DNA of 64,000 nucleotides. Origin: JBDSLU01 sp963844435. Lineage in GTDB: Bacteria > Acidobacteriota > Vicinamibacteria > Vicinamibacterales > Vicinamibacteraceae. How positions within the stretch are numbered: the stretch's first letter is position 1; each line of letters opens with the position of its first letter. The notes beneath the pieces were generated by a model. That model was given only the letters and a program-made list of their open reading frames with translations, did no database searches and was not told the DNA's origin. A program made the translations under genes and the position numbers. The stretch covers positions 1 to 64,000 of the forward strand of contig CAWJOG010000019.1 in NCBI GenBank assembly GCA_963844435.1, given 5' to 3'. Positions 62,031-64,000 of the stretch are shown here, one piece after another.

Positions 62031-63378
62031 CTACACCGACGACGCGTCGGGGTGCTTGTAGGGCGCGCGATACGGCCGCGCCAGGAGCTTGTTGGCCTCG
62101 GCGTCGCCGACGATTTCACCCTTGACGTGATCCCATGTCAGCGACCGCCCCAGCTTCTGCGACATGTTGGCCAGGATGCAGGACGTCGCCGAAATGTAGC
62201 CCTGCTCGATGTCCGAGACCGGCTTCTCGCGGCTCTGGATGCACGTCAGCAGGTTCTTCATGTGGCCGCGGATGGCCGGCGCGACGTGCTTCTCGAGATC
62301 CTTCTCGACCTTGTCGATCGGGAATTCCTCGAGCTCGTACTTCACGTCCTCGTGGATCGGCTCGCCCTTGGTCGGGATGAAGTCGTAGCCCATCACGCTC
62401 GCCTTGAGCGTGCCCTGGTCGCCGTAGATCGTCGCGCCCCACGGATACTTCGGATCGGGCGGCGCGCCGTAGGTCCGGTGCGTCCAGATCACCGGCAGCT
62501 CGCCGAAGTCGAACGTCGCGGTCTGGGTGTCGGTGATGTTGGCGCGGCTGTTCTTCTGGACCAGGATGCCGCCCGACGAGGCGACGCGGGTGGGCATGCC
62601 GAGGTCGAGCATCCAGCGCACCATGTCGAGCATGTGCACGCACATGTCGCCGACGATGCCGTTGCCGTACTCCATGTAGGCGCGCCAGCGGCGCGGGTGG
62701 ACCAGCTCGTTGTAGGGCCGCATCGGCGCCGGCCCGGTCCACAGCTCGTAATCGAGGTTGGCCGGCGGGGTCGCGTCGGGCGGGTTCTGCGTCGCCCGCA
62801 TCGCGTAGTAGCAGTAGATCTCGACCAGCCCGATCTTGCCGAGCTTGCCTTCGCGGACGATGCGGTCGCGGGCGGTGATCAGGTGCGGCGTGCTGCGGCG
62901 CTGCATGCCGACCTGGACGACGCGCTTGTACTTGCGCGCCGCCGCCAGCATCGCCTGGCCTTCGCGGACGTCGACGCTGATCGGCTTCTGGACGTAGATG
63001 TCGCAGCCGGCCTTGGCCGCCGCGATCATCGGCAGCGCGTGCCAGTGATCCGGCGTGGCGATCAGCGCGATGTCGACGTCCTTCTGATCGAGCAGCTCCT
63101 GGTAGTGCTTGTAGGTGCGCGGGCGCTTCTTCGAAGCCTGGCGCTCGGCGACACATGTCGGCGCACTCGTTGAGCAGGTTCGAGTCGGCGTCGCAGAGCG
63201 AGACGACCTCGGTGTTGGGCGCCACCTGCAGCAGCCGGAACAGGTCGGACTTGCCGTACCAGCCGGTGCCGATCAGCGCGACGCGCTTCTTCATGTCCGA
63301 GAATTGCTGCGCGTAGGCGGGCATCGCGGAGAACGCGAGCGCCGCCCCCGTCGTCTTCAGGAAATCGCGTCGAAGCAT
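62031..63378 (-). CDS. Tat-exported Gfo/Idh/MocA oxidoreductase, one frameshift
   Basis: About 448 residues. MLRRDFLKTTGAALAFSAMP is a twin-arginine signal (RRDFLK). The NAD(P)-binding fold is VALIGTGWYGKSDLFRLLQV, and the frame changes near 63155. The family EKP motif is read here as YVQKPISVDVREGQ, with Gln before Lys-Pro. The C-terminal dimer domain has YGNGIVGDMCVHMLDMVRWM. Exported members of this family often keep a tightly bound cofactor and act on sugars such as myo-inositol or aldoses. The substrate is unknown. Confidence 0.88.
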
Positions 63379-63430
63379 GGCTCCCTTTCGGTGTTCCGGT
63401 GTCGCGACACTAGCGCCAGATGGCAAGTTA

Positions 63431-63466
63431 TGCAAGTTGCTCGGAGCACGCTCCGAGCAACTTGCA
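63431..63466. repeat. 17-bp perfect inverted repeat
   Basis: TGCAAGTTGCTCGGAGC and its exact reverse complement are separated by AC, giving a 17-bp stem with virtually no loop. AAAAA follows on the plus strand, as for a terminator of rightward transcription, although both flanking genes read leftwards. It may be a cruciform or a protein site. A third TGCAAGTT-like copy precedes it (GCAAGTTATG). Confidence 0.6.
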
Positions 63467-63487
63467 AAAACCGCGAGGCGAACTAAA

Positions 63488-64000
63488 TCAGTTCGCGGAG
63501 ATGCGGTACAGGTGCTTGGCGCCGCGCAGGTAGAGCTCGCTGTCGACCAGCGCCGGCGTCGCGTCGGTGGGCTCGCTCAGGACGTTGGTCGCGAGCACCT
63601 TGGCGGCCGGACCGGCCTCGAGCACGGCCGTCGTGCCTTCGCGCCCGAGGACGTAGATCCGGCCGTCGGCGGCCACCGGGGACGCGTAGACGTTGGGGAC
63701 CGCGGCGAGCCGCTCGGTGAAGCGGACCGCGCCGGTCTTCGCGTCCAGGCTCGTCAGAATGCCCGAGTTGACCTTCAGGAAGTAGACGGCGCCGCGATAC
63801 AGCAGCGGCGACGGCACGTAAGGCGTGTCCTTCTCGTAGGTCCACGCCTGCGCCGGCGTGCCGGTGACGTCCCCTTTGGCGTCGGCGAGGCGGATGGCCC
63901 GCGCCATGCTGCCGCGGAAGCCGCCCATCGCGATCACCAGGCCGTCGGCGAAGACCGGCGACGGGATGGCGTTCAACGTGGTGCCGCCGGCCTGCCAGAG
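63488..64000 (-). CDS. PQQ-type beta-propeller protein, C-terminal part (runs off window)
   Basis: The last 170 residues, stop at 63488-63490. Propeller blades: PSPVFADGLVIAMGGFRGSM, PSPLLYRGAVYFLKVNSGIL, ASPVAADGRIYVLGREGTTA and ALVDSELYLRGAKHLYRIS. The frame is open at the window edge. It is close in style to the C-terminal half of the HEAT/PQQ gene at 12412-14671. It probably has an N-terminal signal and further blades to the right. Confidence 0.85.
   Translation of the reverse strand, partial: LWQAGGTTLNAIPSPVFADGLVIAMGGFRGSMARAIRLADAKGDVTGTPAQAWTYEKDTPYVPSPLLYRGAVYFLKVNSGILTSLDAKTGAVRFTERLAAVPNVYASPVAADGRIYVLGREGTTAVLEAGPAAKVLATNVLSEPTDATPALVDSELYLRGAKHLYRISAN

Overview
The window is uniformly GC-rich DNA from a free-living, probably soil, bacterium. 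The gene content points to Acidobacteriota of the Vicinamibacteria type. This rests on a PASTA-less Ser/Thr kinase with a PD40 propeller, a winged-helix/FHA regulator, secreted xylose-isomerase-like TIM barrels, Gfo/Idh/MocA oxidoreductases, PQQ propellers, many Tat and Sec secreted proteins, and a remnant of an acidobacterial-style TonB receptor. The assignment is an inference from gene families; no rRNA or other marker gene is present.

Layout. 1-2030: the end of an unknown gene, then a patch of damaged genes (malate dehydrogenase remnant, frameshifted aspartate aminotransferase, LysR fragment). 2035-7082: a tyrosine/homogentisate catabolic operon (unknown protein, hpd, Rieske ferredoxin, hmgA, fahA). 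7083-12348: a repeat-bearing gap and a huge secreted Ig-like/beta-helix protein. 12412-18022: a kinase/HEAT-PQQ operon divergent from a winged-helix-FHA gene. 18212-24700: delta-60 repeat protein, GH19-like lysin, MarC, DUF202, Fcy1-like cytosine deaminase, TIM-barrel protein, DUF2235 lipase. 24857-29605: a 1582-residue double hybrid histidine kinase. 30200-34960: recQ, a small Cys-repeat secreted protein, a very structured intergenic region, a VWA-protein remnant and an orphan adenine methylase. 34968-39594: two secreted carbohydrate-active proteins. 39805-40981: a cold-shock cluster (RRM protein and two Csp proteins, each Csp with its own terminator). 41163-49210: secreted and membrane proteins (GT-C-like, TolB-like, fasciclin, Rieske, carboxylesterase, EamA). 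49239-55281: ROK regulator and a methylmalonyl-CoA module (epimerase, fused mutase, MeaB). 55393-64000: oxidoreductases, DUF1223, cytochrome P460, AraC regulator, cytochrome c/sugar dehydrogenase, and a PQQ propeller gene that runs off the edge.

Metabolic logic. Tyrosine is degraded via homogentisate to fumarate and acetoacetate. Propionyl-CoA-derived methylmalonyl-CoA feeds the citric acid cycle through B12-dependent mutase and its MeaB chaperone. Much of the rest is extracytoplasmic sugar oxidation and signalling.

Two things dominate the non-coding reading. First, about 25 otherwise conserved genes are split by single-base shifts, several visibly at homopolymers, so this is probably an indel-rich assembly and most split genes should be read as one intact gene. 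Second, there are dispersed palindromic families: a roughly 100-bp element in four gaps with a covarying core, and paired CGACTCCGGAGTCG palindromes at three loci, one inside the mutase gene. These, the structured region at 33485-33643 and the small Cys-repeat protein are the least explained items.
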